Below the pieces are notes generated by a model that did no database searches, was not told where the DNA came from, and was given only the letters and a program-made list of their open reading frames with translations. Positions 10,529-21,470 of a DNA stretch of 64,000 nucleotides are shown here, in pieces; position 1 is the stretch's first letter; each line of letters opens with the position of its first letter. The position numbers and the translations under genes were made by a program. Source of the DNA: Dichetophora obliterata (lineage: Eukaryota; Arthropoda; Insecta; Diptera; Sciomyzidae); NCBI GenBank assembly GCA_963920525.1, contig OY986436.1:91475868-91539867 (forward strand), read 5' to 3'.

Positions 10529-11709
10529 TATATATATATCATATTTGATATATATATATATATAAATATATAAGTATATATATATATACTATCTACTACC
10601 TAAAGGTGAGCTTCTAACTTTTCTTGCGGAAAAAATTGATTGTGAAATTGTGGTTTTACTTGAAGTAAATTAAGAATGTTAAAGTAGTTAAAAAAACAAT
10701 TTTAAAACCACAATATTATTAAACTCAATTTGATTTTACACGCTAACTATTCGTTATAATATATTTTTATAACTTTTATAAGATATTTAGCTTATAAATT
10801 TATAAAGTATTTAATAATAAAAATGTGGTAACCCTGAATACATTAACGAGCTCAATTATGACTTTCGTAAAGCAGACTCTCACACTCACCATTAGTGAGC
10901 TAATTTTATTAGCAATTTGTGCTACAGGCTCAACATTTTTCTGGCAACACTGTCGCGATATAAGTGGCGCTTTTTCTTACGCTTTTTCTCATTCACTTGG
11001 AACATGTCCCTCGTTCCTTTTACCCCCGAATTCATCCAGCATGTGCTTTGTCGCCCGTGCTGCTTGCTGCGGGCAGGCAGAACGCTCGTAAAGGAAAAAC
11101 GACCGTACGGGCGATTTTCGACACCCCTAGTCTATACTATAGGCCTCTATATTAGAATACTGCCTTGAAGTGCACTAAAGAAAATTGGTCAATATTATTT
11201 GAATTTAGGTTTAGGATCAGTGTTGCCAGTATATTTATGTATAGTTTCCCTTAATCACATAAAAAATTCCCTTTTTTCTCTTTTAAAATTTAGAAAAATC
11301 TCTAAAATATCTTTCAAACATAACGTTGTTTAAATATAAAAGTTCAGGTACAAAAGTTTATTAAAGTATTAACGTATTAAACAACATAATACATGTTCGT
11401 TAATATAAACATTAAGGCGTAGTGAAGTGTATGGGATGAGATTTTTGCTATAAAGCGGGATTGAAATACTAAAAACTTACACCATTTTAAGCAACTTGGC
11501 CCAAGGATTATGCTCAAGGATTATGTGTTTCTGGCTCATAAGAGGTGAAATATTGTACTAGATCAATAGTGGTTAGTGACCAAAAGTGTTCTAGATCAAT
11601 AGTGGTTAGTGACAAAAAGAAGCCATTGAAAACATAGATACAGCCGTTTCGCATATGTCGTAGCAAAAGACGTAGAATTATATAATACTTAAATTAGTAA
11701 CAATCGAGT
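10529..11709. other. Intergenic DNA without a recognisable gene
   Basis: TA-rich tail of the minisatellite, then a more GC-balanced segment (about 10940-11140). That segment shares small pieces such as GGGCAGGCAG and the word TATACTA with 7840-7960. Three overlapping short ORFs occur there in different frames with no family signature. The last 70 bp match the empty-site locus at 38113-38213 (see the element at 11710). Confidence 0.5.
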
Positions 11710-12463
11710 TAGGGCATCCAATCCCGGGATTCCGGACTTTTTTTTATTCCCGACAGTCCCGGGATTGCAAGGTCAAAAATGCAGGGATTTTTGGGATCCC
11801 GGGATGGCCTTCACGGCAAAAAATTTCCAAAAAATTCAACCAAAAAGTTCAATGATCTACCTAAGAAAAGCCTTTCTCAAAATATCTGTACAAAATAACA
11901 CAACTTGAGAAACACATGATACTATCTTAGAAATACTGAAATGTGATTTTAATAATACTAAAATAAAAATATTTTGTAACTATCTGTACAAAATATGACG
12001 TGAAAAATATAAAAATATAAACCTTTCTTGAACTAATCTAACAAAATATTACAAAATACTAACTTAAAAATGTGACCTTGAAAAATTAAAAAAAAAACTT
12101 CCTTAAACAAGCTGTACAAAATATCACAAAATTCGTACTTAGAATTACTAAAATTATTATACTATTTTTTGTTTTTGAAATAATTTTATGAGCCTTCCGA
12201 ATGATCTCATTTAAATTTTATTTTTTTTTAATTCATCTTAGTTTTTAAGAAATAAACAATAAATACTATCCAAACCTTTAGCGAAACTGTGTTTTTTAGT
12301 CTTTTAAAATCTTCTTCATTGGTTTGCGTTGTAAAACAAGGCATAACTACTATGGAACTTCATATTACGTTTTCAAAAAAAATTAGTTTTCTAAGGTTTG
12401 CCAATCCCGGGTCTAGTCCCGGGATCCCGGGATTGTAGAAACGTTTCGAAATTAGATGCCCTA
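11710..12463. mobile_element. hAT-type non-autonomous element (754 bp) with CCCGGG subterminal motifs
   Basis: Terminal inverted repeats TAGGGCATCCAAT and (complement of the right end) TAGGGCATCTAAT. Flanking 8-bp direct repeats AATCGAGT (11702-11709) and AATCGTGT (12464-12471) match at 7 of 8. The palindrome TCCCGGGA or variants occurs about three times inside each end (11723-11812 and 12408-12433). There is no ORF. The 8-bp duplication and short terminal repeat point to hAT. The flanks together match an uninterrupted related locus at 38113-38213, which supports insertion at this exact spot. Confidence 0.8.
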
Positions 12464-12471
12464 AATCGTGT

Positions 12472-13193
12472 TATATACTTCTTATTGATACTAAAACATT
12501 AAAAAAGTTGGTACAATTTTTGAATTTTTTGCATATCATGTATTAATAATTACAACAGACGAACAATACAATTTCATAAGACAAAAGGTAGTGCAATTTA
12601 TAATATATAATTTTAATTATCGTTATTGAAAATGTTTATTAAAATTGTTTTATGATAGGAAAAGTAGGAAGTATATTTGTGACAGCTTATATTCTATATA
12701 TCTTACAAATACCCTGTTTATACAGGAACTTCCCAATGTTGATGAAGATATTTCAGATAAGAGGTTCAAGTTGTAATTTAAATTTATAAAACGTAAAAAC
12801 TTCTCATTTTCCGTTAGTCAAAACCACTCTTTTCCAATAAGCTTTTTCCAAAAAAAAGCAAAAACATACTTTTTCAATTATTTCGTTAAGTTTCAAAGTT
12901 TGTGTTCAATTACTTGACGATTTCAGTAATTTTTAACTGGCGATGCCCTCTTGCATTAAAAATGAACACTCAGTACATAGATTGTATCATATTCAAGAAC
13001 CGATGCAGTCTACAGATTTTGTTACCTTAAACAAAAACCAATCGCAAAGCAAACAGAAAGATAATAGGTCTGTTCCCGTTCTAACTTCAATTAATTGTAT
13101 TAGATTAGAGAGTGTCATGTGTTGCATATTATTCCTCTCACTAGAGCTTCAAAATAAAGCTTTCAAGTAACTTCAAGCTATAGCAGAACTACC
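12472..13193. other. Intergenic DNA with one shared repeat
   Basis: No gene seen. 12935-12990 (TTAACTGGCGATGCCCTCTT and onward through GTATCATA and CAAGAAC) recurs at 25213-25275 in the same orientation. The two copies diverge abruptly after CAAGAAC. Confidence 0.5.
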
Positions 13194-13369
13194 CATGGCA
13201 CAAATACTGACAAGGTAGTAGCGTAGACTGGCTTTTTTTCACTAGCGGCGATGGGTAGTTGTCAAAATTAGCTGTTCATGCCATTAATCAAAGAAAAGTG
13301 AAAAAATAAGCAACGACTTAAGCATAGCTAGTCAACTAAAAACATTTCAATAAACTACGAGAATAAATT
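13194..13369 (+). mobile_element. P-like MITE copy 2, left part (interrupted by Gypsy element)
   Basis: Begins CATGGCACAAATACTGACAA and matches the left half of the intact copy at 24079-24400. It stops at 13369, where the Gypsy LTR begins. The remainder resumes at 21471. The outer flanks GAACTACC (13186-13193) and TAATTACC (21610-21617) agree at 6 of 8, consistent with an old 8-bp target duplication. Confidence 0.85.
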
Positions 13370-13809
13370 TGTAACGGTGCACCGTACAATGGTTGCACCC
13401 CACTCACTACGCCACTGTCTCGCTACACCACTGGGCATACAGCCAATGCATAAAGACATATGACAACCACACAAACACATCATGGTCAAAGCAGACAACA
13501 GCCACTATATTAAAGCATACGACAACCACACAAACGCAGTACACCCGAAGCAGACAACAGCCACACAGTAGCGACAAACAAAATAGGCGAATTTAAAATC
13601 CACATGATGAGTGGCGCTATAATTCACAAGGGGTTTTCAACCCAAGGTATTGAAGAGTGCGCTGTTTGGCTGACTTCGGCACGGCTCGGAAGCGTAGTGC
13701 TTTGTACCGTCCTACACTTGTTACCGAGCTATCGAAAGTGTGCTCGTTACTAAAAAATTTAGTTTTTAAGCATTATAAGTATTGTAGGTATTTTAAAGTT
13801 ATTTGTGCG

Positions 13810-14580
13810 GATTGCTACATCGGCTTTAGTCGGTCGTTTGTTCATCGTAGTGCTAAAGCGGATTACTACATCGGCTTCGGTCAATCGTTCATTCGTCTAA
13901 AGTGTTCGGTTGAACTACTACATCGGCTATAGCAAGGCTCATTTATAAGGTTGTGGCCATTGAGAGCGAGCTCGGTCAAACTGTCAGAATGGATGAAAAG
14001 AAATCAAGAAAATGAATGCAAAGAACAAACAAAAGTATAGTGACAGTTCGAACAAAGGCGGAAAAAAGAGTGCAATTCTCTTAAGTGCCACAACCTTATA
14101 AATGAGCTATAGTCGGTCGATTGTCCAGGAGTGATCGTTGGGATTACTACATCGGCTTTAGTCGGTCGTTCGTTCATCGTTGTGCTAAAGCGGATTACTA
14201 CATCGGCTTCGGTCGGTCGTTCATTCGTCTGAAGTGATCGGTTGAATTATTACATCGGCTATAGTTCGGTTGATCATCCGAAGTGATCATTCGGATCACT
14301 ACATCGGCTTTAGTCGGTCGTTCGTTCATCGCAGTGCTAAAGCGGATTACTACATCGGCTTCGGTCAGTCGTTTATTCGTCTGAAGTGCTCGGTTGAATT
14401 ACTACATCGGCTATAGTTCGGTCGATTATCTGAAGGTGCTCGTTGGATTACTGCATCGGCTTTAGTCGGTCGTTTGTTCATCGTAGTACTAAAACGGATT
14501 ACTACATCGGCTTCGGCCGGTCGATTGTTCGTCTCTAGTGCTCGGTTGAATTACTACATCGGCTATAGTCGGTCGTTCAT
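13810..14580 (+). repeat. Higher-order tandem repeat inside the 5' LTR
   Basis: About twelve copies of a roughly 50-bp monomer with core TACTACATCGGCT. They rotate through three subtypes distinguished by the following bases: TTTAGTCGG, TTCGGTCGG and TATAGT(T)CGG. Three monomers make a roughly 150-bp higher-order unit, about four times here, interrupted by the 171-bp MITE after the third monomer. The 3' LTR has about eight monomers (20490-20875). The position in the LTR suggests promoter or enhancer units, but that is inference. Confidence 0.85.
13937..14107. mobile_element. 171-bp MITE inside the 5' LTR
   Basis: Perfect 21-bp terminal inverted repeats beginning GCTCATTTATAAGGTTG at the left and its complement at the right (...CCTTATAAATGAGC). 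It is absent from the matching position of the 3' LTR, so it inserted after the retrotransposon. The target duplication is unclear: the flanks share TATAG, and the left flank has extra CAAG. Too short to code. Confidence 0.85.
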
Positions 14581-15188
14581 CTATTCGAGCATAGATCTTG
14601 ATATTTACATAATAGGGTAATTCACGCAACTGTAGATCGTAAAATGCGTGATTAGAATATGTAATTACTTAAATATACCGCCTTAAAACGTAGAAGCATT
14701 TACCTTTTTTTTTTGTAATAACGTAGAGTTTGTTTATTTGCCGAAATCATCGCAGTCAGGTCCTGCCTAAGCCCAGCCGTCACCGCCTCTTACTTACCGC
14801 CGCATCACGCCAAGAATTATACTTCTTCGCATCTCACCGAACCCGAACCGAACTGACCCGACACCAGTACGGGCCAAAGCAGCACTTGTCCGCACGACAC
14901 AAGCGACAACAACTCTACGAACCAGCGTATTATTATTATTATTATTATTATTATTGAATTATTGTGTATTGTAATAAAAAGACATAATAAACAGATTTGT
15001 ACATATTAAAATTGAAATATACAAATTCTTATTTTAAACTACTTGATTATAAATAAAGCAAACTATTTTAATCGAGGCATCGAAACACCTAGTCTTTTTA
15101 TTTATTTGGCGAAAGTTCGAGGGTCTTTCGTTTGATCCTGGAGCTGCTGAGGATACCTCAGCCTTTGAAGAAAACTCTCCTTTACAAA

Positions 15189-15206
15189 TGGCGACCGAAC
15201 AGGGAC
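15189..15206 (+). promoter_or_regulatory. Primer binding site (tRNA-primed)
   Basis: TGGCGACCGAACAGGGAC lies 2 bp after the 5' LTR end. TGG at the start pairs with a tRNA CCA tail, and the rest resembles Lys- or Arg-type retroelement primer sites. The exact tRNA cannot be assigned by eye. An ATG overlapping this site opens a 65-codon ORF in another frame that may be part of a frameshifted gag leader. Confidence 0.85.
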
Positions 15207-15353
15207 CTGCTTCCGATGACGGCAGTGGAAAACCGAACACACCCATCAACTACAAAGAAGCAGGTGCAATACACAATAAAAATAATAATATGGACAAACA
15301 TTTAACTTCGGACTCACTCGCCTGGATCTATCTACTCAAAAAGGAGGCTCGTC

Positions 15354-16694
15354 ATGGAATGCCAAAAGATTGGATTACCAATTGAGGGCTGTACTGTGGA
15401 GGATTTACGAAGGCAACTAAGCGACTTCGTAAAAACAAAACGAAGTAGAGCCTCAACAGAGAACATATTTCAAGCGCTAGAAGCCGAAGTTGAAGCCGAA
15501 GAACGATTACCAATTAGTAACGAGACTACAGCAGCCAAAGTCGCAAATACGCCACAACCAACATTAATAAAACCCGAATACAACAGGATAAATTACCACC
15601 AGAGTTCAGATGCCGAAGTAATGAACACCGTGCGACGATGGAACATCCATAACGATGGTGCCGACAACTTGGTAGAGTTCGTGGAGCGAAACGAGGAGCT
15701 AGCCGAATGCTATCACCTAAACCGAAATAAAGTGTTACCCACATTACTAGAGGTATTGCAAGGTAGGGTCCTGCAATGGTATCGTGTTAAACGACCAACG
15801 ATCACCACATGGGCTGCATTCCGTACCGAAGCCGAAAGATTATATTTACCGAAGCGATTCCTAAGCCACCTAGAGGAAACAATTTATCATCGTAAACAGA
15901 TGCAAAGAGAAAACGCCAAAGATTACATACTGAGTATGCAAACCCTCATACGCAAACATCCGCAGCTCAAAACCCTTGACCACACAGATTTACGATGGGT
16001 TTACGATGGTTTACGAGTCGAGTACAAACTTTATGCCAGGCGAAGCGATTTTAATACGCTTGACGAATTAATGGATCTTACCGAAGAATACGAGGTACTC
16101 AAGCGAGACGAAGCACTAAGAGGCCGAACGGCTACTCATTGTCTACGAGATGCAACACTATACGAGACAGGCACACACTGCTGGAGATGCAAAAAACGAG
16201 GCCACCGGCGTTATGATTGCCGAAGCCGGGCACGAAAGTTCTGCTCACGGTGTGGTCAGGATGGCACCCTATCCCGCGACTGCTGCTGTTTGCATACACA
16301 CCCGTCTACCCCCGGCCCTTCTGAGAATTCAACCGATGGCCGCTATTATATCACCGTGCAGGTCAGGGGCCGACCAATCAAGGCGCTGATAGACACCGGA
16401 TCCATCCTGTCGTATGTCGACGATGGCATTAAGCAGTTTTTGACCGAGAAAAATATTCAACCATGGCCACAGAGTAGGAAAATCCAACTGGCAGACAACT
16501 CTATAGTCGATTGAGAGGACGCATATCCCATCCAAGTCGACTATGAACAAAAATCGGTATTTCTCTTAGTCTTCCCACTCTCATCATCAGCAGAGCCGAT
16601 GATACTGGGCATGGATTTCTTACGACGCAGAGGCATACAATTAACAATGGATCTATCTACTCAAGAAACAAGAAAACCGATGACAAAGCAGTAA
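15354..16694 (+). pseudogene. gag-pr: Gypsy Gag-protease polyprotein, interrupted
   Basis: Structural capsid/nucleocapsid protein fused to an aspartic protease. The N-terminal region has a helical segment IGLPIEGCTVEDLRRQL, then a capsid-like region with LPTLLEVLQGRVLQWY. Two zinc knuckles follow: CX2CX4HX4C at residues 276-289, and a second at 297-310 where His is replaced by Thr305. The protease active site is ALIDTGS with Asp347; the family C-terminal motif ILGMDFLRR follows at about 16604-16630. A TGA at 16512-16514 interrupts the protease and the frame ends at TAA 16692-16694. A shorter ORF from 15188 in another frame encodes residues that seem to precede ATG 15354, so the true start may be upstream with a frameshift between. 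Pol then opens in the -1 frame. Confidence 0.85.
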
Positions 16695-18062
16695 AAATTT
16701 CAACTCTGCACTCGAGTGTCAGCCGAGAGAATTTAACACCCGAACAAAATCAACGCCTGGCGAGTTTTTTGGACGAACAAAAGCAACGATTCGGCACCAT
16801 CACTGGAACATGCAACATTACCGAGCATTCGATCATACTTCGGCATAACCAACCGATTAAGCAGAGGTATTACCCCCGCAACCCGGCTATGCAAAGTATA
16901 TTGAACCAGGAACTCGATGAACTGCTCGCAATGGATCGAATCGAAGCATCAAAGAGTCCATATAGCTCTCCTGTCGTCTTGGTCCGGAATAAGCAGAGAA
17001 TGTGCATAGACTATCGCCAGTTAAATGCGGCAACCGAGCCCGATGCTTACCCTCTGCCCCAGATCAACGCAATTCTTGACCAACTCAAAGAGGCTAAATA
17101 TATTTCCTCCACCGACTTAAAAAACGGCTATTGGCAAATTCCAGTGGAGCAAAAATCATGAGCATGCACTGCGTTCACCGTCCCGGGCTGAGGACTTTTC
17201 CAGTGGAAAGTCATGCCTTTTGGCTTACACTCGGCACCTGCCACATTCCAGCGCGCACTCGACAGCATCATCGGACCCGAACTTCACCCGAAGGTATTCG
17301 CATATCTCGATGATATCATCATCCTGGGCACATCGTTTCACGACCACCTGAAAAACTTGAGCCTCGTCTTCAGCAAATTGTTTTGAGGCAAATATGCAAT
17401 TAAACTTTGAAAAATGTGATTTCGTCCGAACCCGCATCCATTACCGCGGCCACATAGTAAGCTCCGAAGGCATACATACGGTCCCCGCAAAGGTTACTGC
17501 TCTGCAAGAAATGACCCCTCCGCGTAATATAAAAGAATTACGGAGAATCCTAGGGATCGCGTCATGGTATATGCGATTTGTACAAAATTTTTCAACACTG
17601 GTAGCACCGCTCACACTCTTGCTGAAGAAAAACATAAAATGGGAATGGCAACACGAACAGGAAGCGGCATTTTCGAAATTAAAAATCCTGCTGTCACAAG
17701 CATCCATTTTATGCTGCCCAGACTTCGATCAGCCGTTCATACTACAGACCGACGCCAGCGCAGAGGGATTAGGAGCAGTACTTTTCCAACGAAACGCTGA
17801 CCAAGAAAGAGTAGTAGCTTATGCCAGCCGAACGTTAACCGATCTCGAGAAGAAGTACTCGGCCACTGAACAAGAATGTTTAGCTATACTCTGGGGGATT
17901 CGGAAATTACGAACATACTTGGAAGGCTACCAGTTCACGGTAATCACCGACCACCACTCGTTGAAATGGCTTCATTCGTTGAAAAATCCTTCCGGTTGAC
18001 TTGCACGTTGGGCGCTAGAGCTCCAGCAATGCAATTTCACGATTGAATACCGACGAGGCAGT
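16694..18062 (+). pseudogene. pol: Gypsy reverse transcriptase and RNase H, interrupted
   Basis: The RT part carries IEASKSPYSSPVVLV, MCIDYRQLNAAT, STDLKNGYWQI, FTVPG*GLFQWKVMPFG and the catalytic AYLDD at 17300-17314. After a 1-nt frameshift in a T run near 17381 it continues with LNFEKCDFVRT, the connection region (LGIASWYMRFVQNF) and RNase H (QTDASAEGLGAVL with Asp at 17751, TEQECLAI, TDHHSLKWL). It would copy the element RNA into DNA in virus-like particles. In-frame TGA codons at 17159, 17189 and 17997 interrupt it. At least the latter two fall where the family normally has Arg (PGRGLF, GRLARW), consistent with CGA to TGA changes. RT catalytic residues are otherwise intact. Confidence 0.9.
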
Positions 18063-19311
18063 TTGAATATTGTAGCAGATGCTCTATCGCGAAACCCCCT
18101 CCCTCGTGATGAAAACGAATTGTTATGTGCAAGCTCCACGAAGACCAACGACTGGTACAATCAACAATTAAACAGAACCAAACAACAAGTTTCCCGATAC
18201 CCAGACTACCAGGTGATTGAAGATCGGCTATTCCGACACATCCCGCGCCGCAACCCACTCACGACCTCCCCCGAATGGAAATTATGTGTGCCCCAGCACC
18301 TCGGGCAACGTGTGCTAAACGAACTCCATGACAACAGTGCCACTGGACTCCTAGGAAGAACAAAAACCCTACAACGAGCTCAAGCCGATTACTACTGGCC
18401 TGGCATGTACCGCGATGTCGCCCGCCACGTCCGCAGCTGCAGCACATGTGCCCGCTTTAAAATTAAGCAACGCAAGCCAGCAGCTTTTATGGCAACCATG
18501 CAGTGCACACAGCAATGGGAGATAGTATGTGGTGACTTTGTCGGACCATTGCCCAGATCAACACAAGGTCACACCGCACTACTCGTACTAGTTGACAAGT
18601 TTAGTAAAAGGGTAGAGTTAGTCCCAGTCCACCGCGCCACCTCACTCAGCGTCATACGAGCTCTGAAAGAAAGCACAATTTACCGATTTGGCTGTCCAAA
18701 AACTTTTCTGTCGGACAACGGAAGGCACTTCGTTAGCAACGAATTGAAAGCGTACCTGAAACATCATGGAATCCACCACCAGTTCACTGCGCCCTATTCA
18801 CTCCAAGAAAATCCTACCGAACGCTCTAATCGAGTGGTGAAAACAATGATTGCGCAGCAAACCGAAGGCAATCATAAGAAATGGGACGAGCACATTTGCG
18901 AGATCGCTTTCGCAATCAACACCGCTCACAACGAGTCAACCACCATCTCGGCGGCAGAGCTAAACTTTGGCAGACCACTGACTATCCCGAACCAGCTACG
19001 CAGAGAAGCACCGACACCGACCGAAGTACCAAAAGCTCAAAGAGTTCTGGGCGAGAGTCAATGAGCACCAAAAACAGGCAACTCAGCGCCAACAAAAATA
19101 CCATAATTTACGGAGACGCCCCTGGAAACCAAAGCTTAATGATTTGTTACTAAAACGAGACCATCCCCTTTCATCAAAAATAGACGTCTTCGCACAAAAG
19201 CTAGCTCCGAAATATCTAGGGCCCTACAAGGTTAAACGTTTCACCGCACAAAACATCGTCGAACTAGAAGAGCCGAATGCACTCACCGACAAGGTTTTAT
19301 ATGCACGCTAA
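18063..19311 (+). pseudogene. pol: Gypsy integrase with GPY/F tail, frameshifted near the end
   Basis: Continuation of pol: integrase inserts the cDNA into the host genome. The zinc-binding region has LHD and CSTCARF, but the second His of HHCC appears replaced by Leu (GLLGRTKT instead of the usual GHLG). The catalytic core residues are present: Asp in VCGDFVGP (18534), Asp in LSDNGRHF (18714), Glu in NPTERSNR (18819). A stop at 19062 follows a frameshift. Past it, another frame continues with KLKEFWARVNEHQ and the GPY/F module (PKYLGPYKVKRF, about 19217-19235) to TAA at 19309-19311. The start given here is the first Met after the upstream TGA; in the ancestor it was one polyprotein with RT. 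Confidence 0.9.
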
Positions 19312-20012
19312 TCTAAAATTATGCCACGGCAATTTATAATTCCTCACCAGTTCTACGAAAAATATATTTATAGACCGCAGCGGCCACCTTAGCATTAAGC
19401 ATGCCGGAACTGACAGCCCCTGATGACTCCAAACGAGCAACAGCATCACAAGCCAGTGTCAAGCCGCCACAACAACTAGCCGTACCAAAACTAGTACCGC
19501 TCCATTGCATAAGAAAGCCGACGTTAACCTCGAGCCTAAGCGCAACCGAATATCAACTTTTTGACGGCATATACATCAAAAAGCCAAAACGGCATAACAA
19601 AAGCATGCTAAAACAAAATTCAAAAATTTTTGTTTTACTATTATTATCCGCAGTATTAAAGTTTCCTTATGTTATTTAATATTATCATCATTTTTTTTTA
19701 TTTAATATTATTTTTATGATTAATCCGTGATGACTCCTAGGATGGAAGTTTTATTTTATTTATAAGTTAAGCTCACAATGAATTGTAAAAGAAAAAATAT
19801 ATATATATATAGTTATATTATTATATACACTTTGGGCTGAGCCGAACCATATACATGGTCAGGTGAACTTTACCGGTCTCGGTAGTGCGGGTCGTAAGAC
19901 CTCAAATCGCCCACTCATTTCATTAATATTGTCTTTCACCGTACTAATTACATTTTTTTTTTCGTTTTTTTCTATTTTTCAAATTTTCTTTCTAGTGATA
20001 AATCTCTCTCTA
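19312..20012 (+). other. Gypsy spacer between integrase and PPT, no env recognised
   Basis: About 700 bp. A 92-codon ORF (19401-19679, starting MPELTAP) has no signal peptide, fusion motif or transmembrane pattern of a retroviral envelope, and I cannot assign it. A short TA repeat occurs near 19797. The element thus appears to be an env-less Gypsy lineage, or to have lost env. Confidence 0.6.
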
Positions 20013-20027
20013 CGAAGTGGGGGGAGT
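20013..20027 (+). promoter_or_regulatory. Polypurine tract of the Gypsy element
   Basis: CGAAGTGGGGGGAGT directly precedes the TG of the 3' LTR at 20028. This is the expected position and composition for plus-strand DNA priming. Confidence 0.85.
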
Positions 20028-21470
20028 TGTAATGGTGCCCCGTAAAATGGTTGCATCCCACTCACTACGCCACTGTCTCGCTACACCACTGGGCATACAG
20101 CCAATGCATAAAGACATATGACAACCACACAAACACATCATGGTCAAAGCAGACAACAGCCACTATATTAAAGCATACGACAACCACACAAACGCAGTAC
20201 ACCCGAAGCAGACAACAGCCACACGGTAGCGACAAACAAAACAGGCGAATTTAACATCCACATGATGAGTGGCGCTATAATTCACAAGAGGTTTTCAACC
20301 GAAAATATTTAAGAGTGCGCTGTTTGGCTGACTTCGGGACTGCTCGGAAGCGTAGTGCTTTGTACCGTCCGACACTTGTTACGATTTAACAAGTAGTTGT
20401 TTTCCGACGAGCTATCAAAATTGTGTTCGTTACTAATACATTTAGTTTTTAAGCATTATAAGTATTGTAGGTATTTTAAAGTTATTTGTGCGGATTACTG
20501 CATCGGCTTTTGTCGGTCCTTTGTTCATCGCAGTGCTAAAGCGGATTACTACATCGGCTTCGGTCGGTCGTTTATTCGTCTGAAGTGCTCGGTTGAATTA
20601 CTACATCGGCTATAGTTCGGTCGATCATCCGAAGTGATCATTCGGATCACTACATCGGCTTTAGTCGGTCGTTCGTTCATCGCAGTGCTAAAGCGGATTA
20701 CTACAACGGCTTCGGTCGGTCGTTCATTCGTCTAAAGTGCTCGGTTGAATTACTACATCGGCTATAGTCGGTCGATTGTCCAGGAGTGATGGTTCGGATT
20801 ACTACATCGGCTTCGGTCGGTCGATTGTTCGTATGAAGTGCTTGGTTGAATTACTACATCGGCTATAGTCGGTCGTTCATCTATTCGAGCATAGATTTTG
20901 ATATTTATATAAAAGGGTAATTCACGCAACTGAAGATAGTAAAATGCGAATTTAGAATTTGTAATTACTAAATCATACCGCTTTGAAGCGTAGAAGCATC
21001 TACCTTTTTTTGTAATAACGTAGAGTTTGTTTATTTGCCGAAACATCGCAGTCGGGTCCTGCCTAAGCCCAGCCGTCACCGCCTCTTACATACCGCCGCA
21101 TCACGCCAAGAATTATACTTCTTCGCATCTCAACGAACCCGAACCGAACCGACCCGACTCTAGTACGGGCCGAAGCAGCACTCGTCCGCACGACATAAGC
21201 GTCAACAACTCTACGAACCAGCGTATAAGTATTATTATTGAATTATTGTGTATTGTAATAAAAAGACATAATTAACAGATTTGTACATATTAAAATTGAA
21301 ATATACAAATTCTTATTTTAAACTACTTGATTATAAATAAAGCAAACTATTTTAATCGAGGCATCAAAACACCTAGTCTTTTTATTTATTTGGCGAAAGT
21401 TCGAGGGTATTTTGTTTGATCCTGGGGCGGCTGAGGATACCTCAGCCTTTGAAGAAAACTCTCCCTTACA
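20028..21470 (+). repeat. 3' LTR of the Gypsy element (1443 bp)
   Basis: Starts TGTAATGGTGC and ends CCTTACA, matching the 5' LTR along its length with scattered substitutions. It contains about eight monomers of the TACTACATCGGCT repeat (20490-20875) and lacks the 171-bp MITE. Near its end is the stem GGCTGAGGATACCTCAGCC (about 21429-21447). It is followed by the target duplication AATT. Confidence 0.93.

Larger units (their letters stand above)
13370..15186 (+). repeat. 5' LTR of the Gypsy element (1817 bp)
   Basis: Starts TGTAACGGTGC and ends TTTACA. It is longer than the 3' LTR (1443 bp) because it holds a 171-bp MITE (13937-14107) and more copies of an internal tandem repeat. A TTA microsatellite lies at about 14927-14956. 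AATAAA-type signals near 14974 and 15053 are candidates for RNA 3' processing. Near the end is a stem GGCTGAGG...CCTCAGCC-like (about 15144-15162), also present in the 3' LTR. ORFs inside the LTR are mirrored in the other LTR and are not genes. Confidence 0.93.
13370..21470 (+). mobile_element. Gypsy-type LTR retrotransposon, complete but mutated (8.1 kb)
   Basis: Full architecture in order: 5' LTR 13370-15186, primer binding site 15189, gag-protease, reverse transcriptase/RNase H, integrase, polypurine tract 20013-20027, 3' LTR 20028-21470. Both LTRs begin TG and end CA. The 4-bp target duplication AATT lies at 13366-13369 and 21471-21474. The order PR-RT-RH-IN and a GPY/F-type integrase tail define Ty3/Gypsy. 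No envelope gene is recognised between integrase and the PPT. Frameshifts and in-frame TGA codons make this copy non-autonomous now. It interrupts a P-like MITE whose intact relative at 24079 shows the unoccupied site. LTR differences include point changes plus a 171-bp insertion and repeat-number difference, so it is not a very recent insertion. Confidence 0.95.

Noticed and set aside
9862..10573. Two long ORFs (228 and 220 codons) rich in Ile, Tyr, Leu, Phe
   Set aside because: They are translations of the 8-bp TTTATATA array, open only because the unit creates no stop; no protein is implied.
10825..11168. Three overlapping ORFs of 63-88 codons
   Set aside because: Three frames open over the same stretch with no family signature; likely chance in a less AT-rich patch.
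13393..13596. 67-codon ORF, almost identical to one at 20051-20254
   Set aside because: Both lie at the same place in the two LTRs; duplication reflects the LTR pair, not a conserved gene.
19401..19679. Possible envelope gene of the Gypsy element
   Set aside because: Only 92 codons, with no signal peptide, cleavage site or membrane anchor seen.
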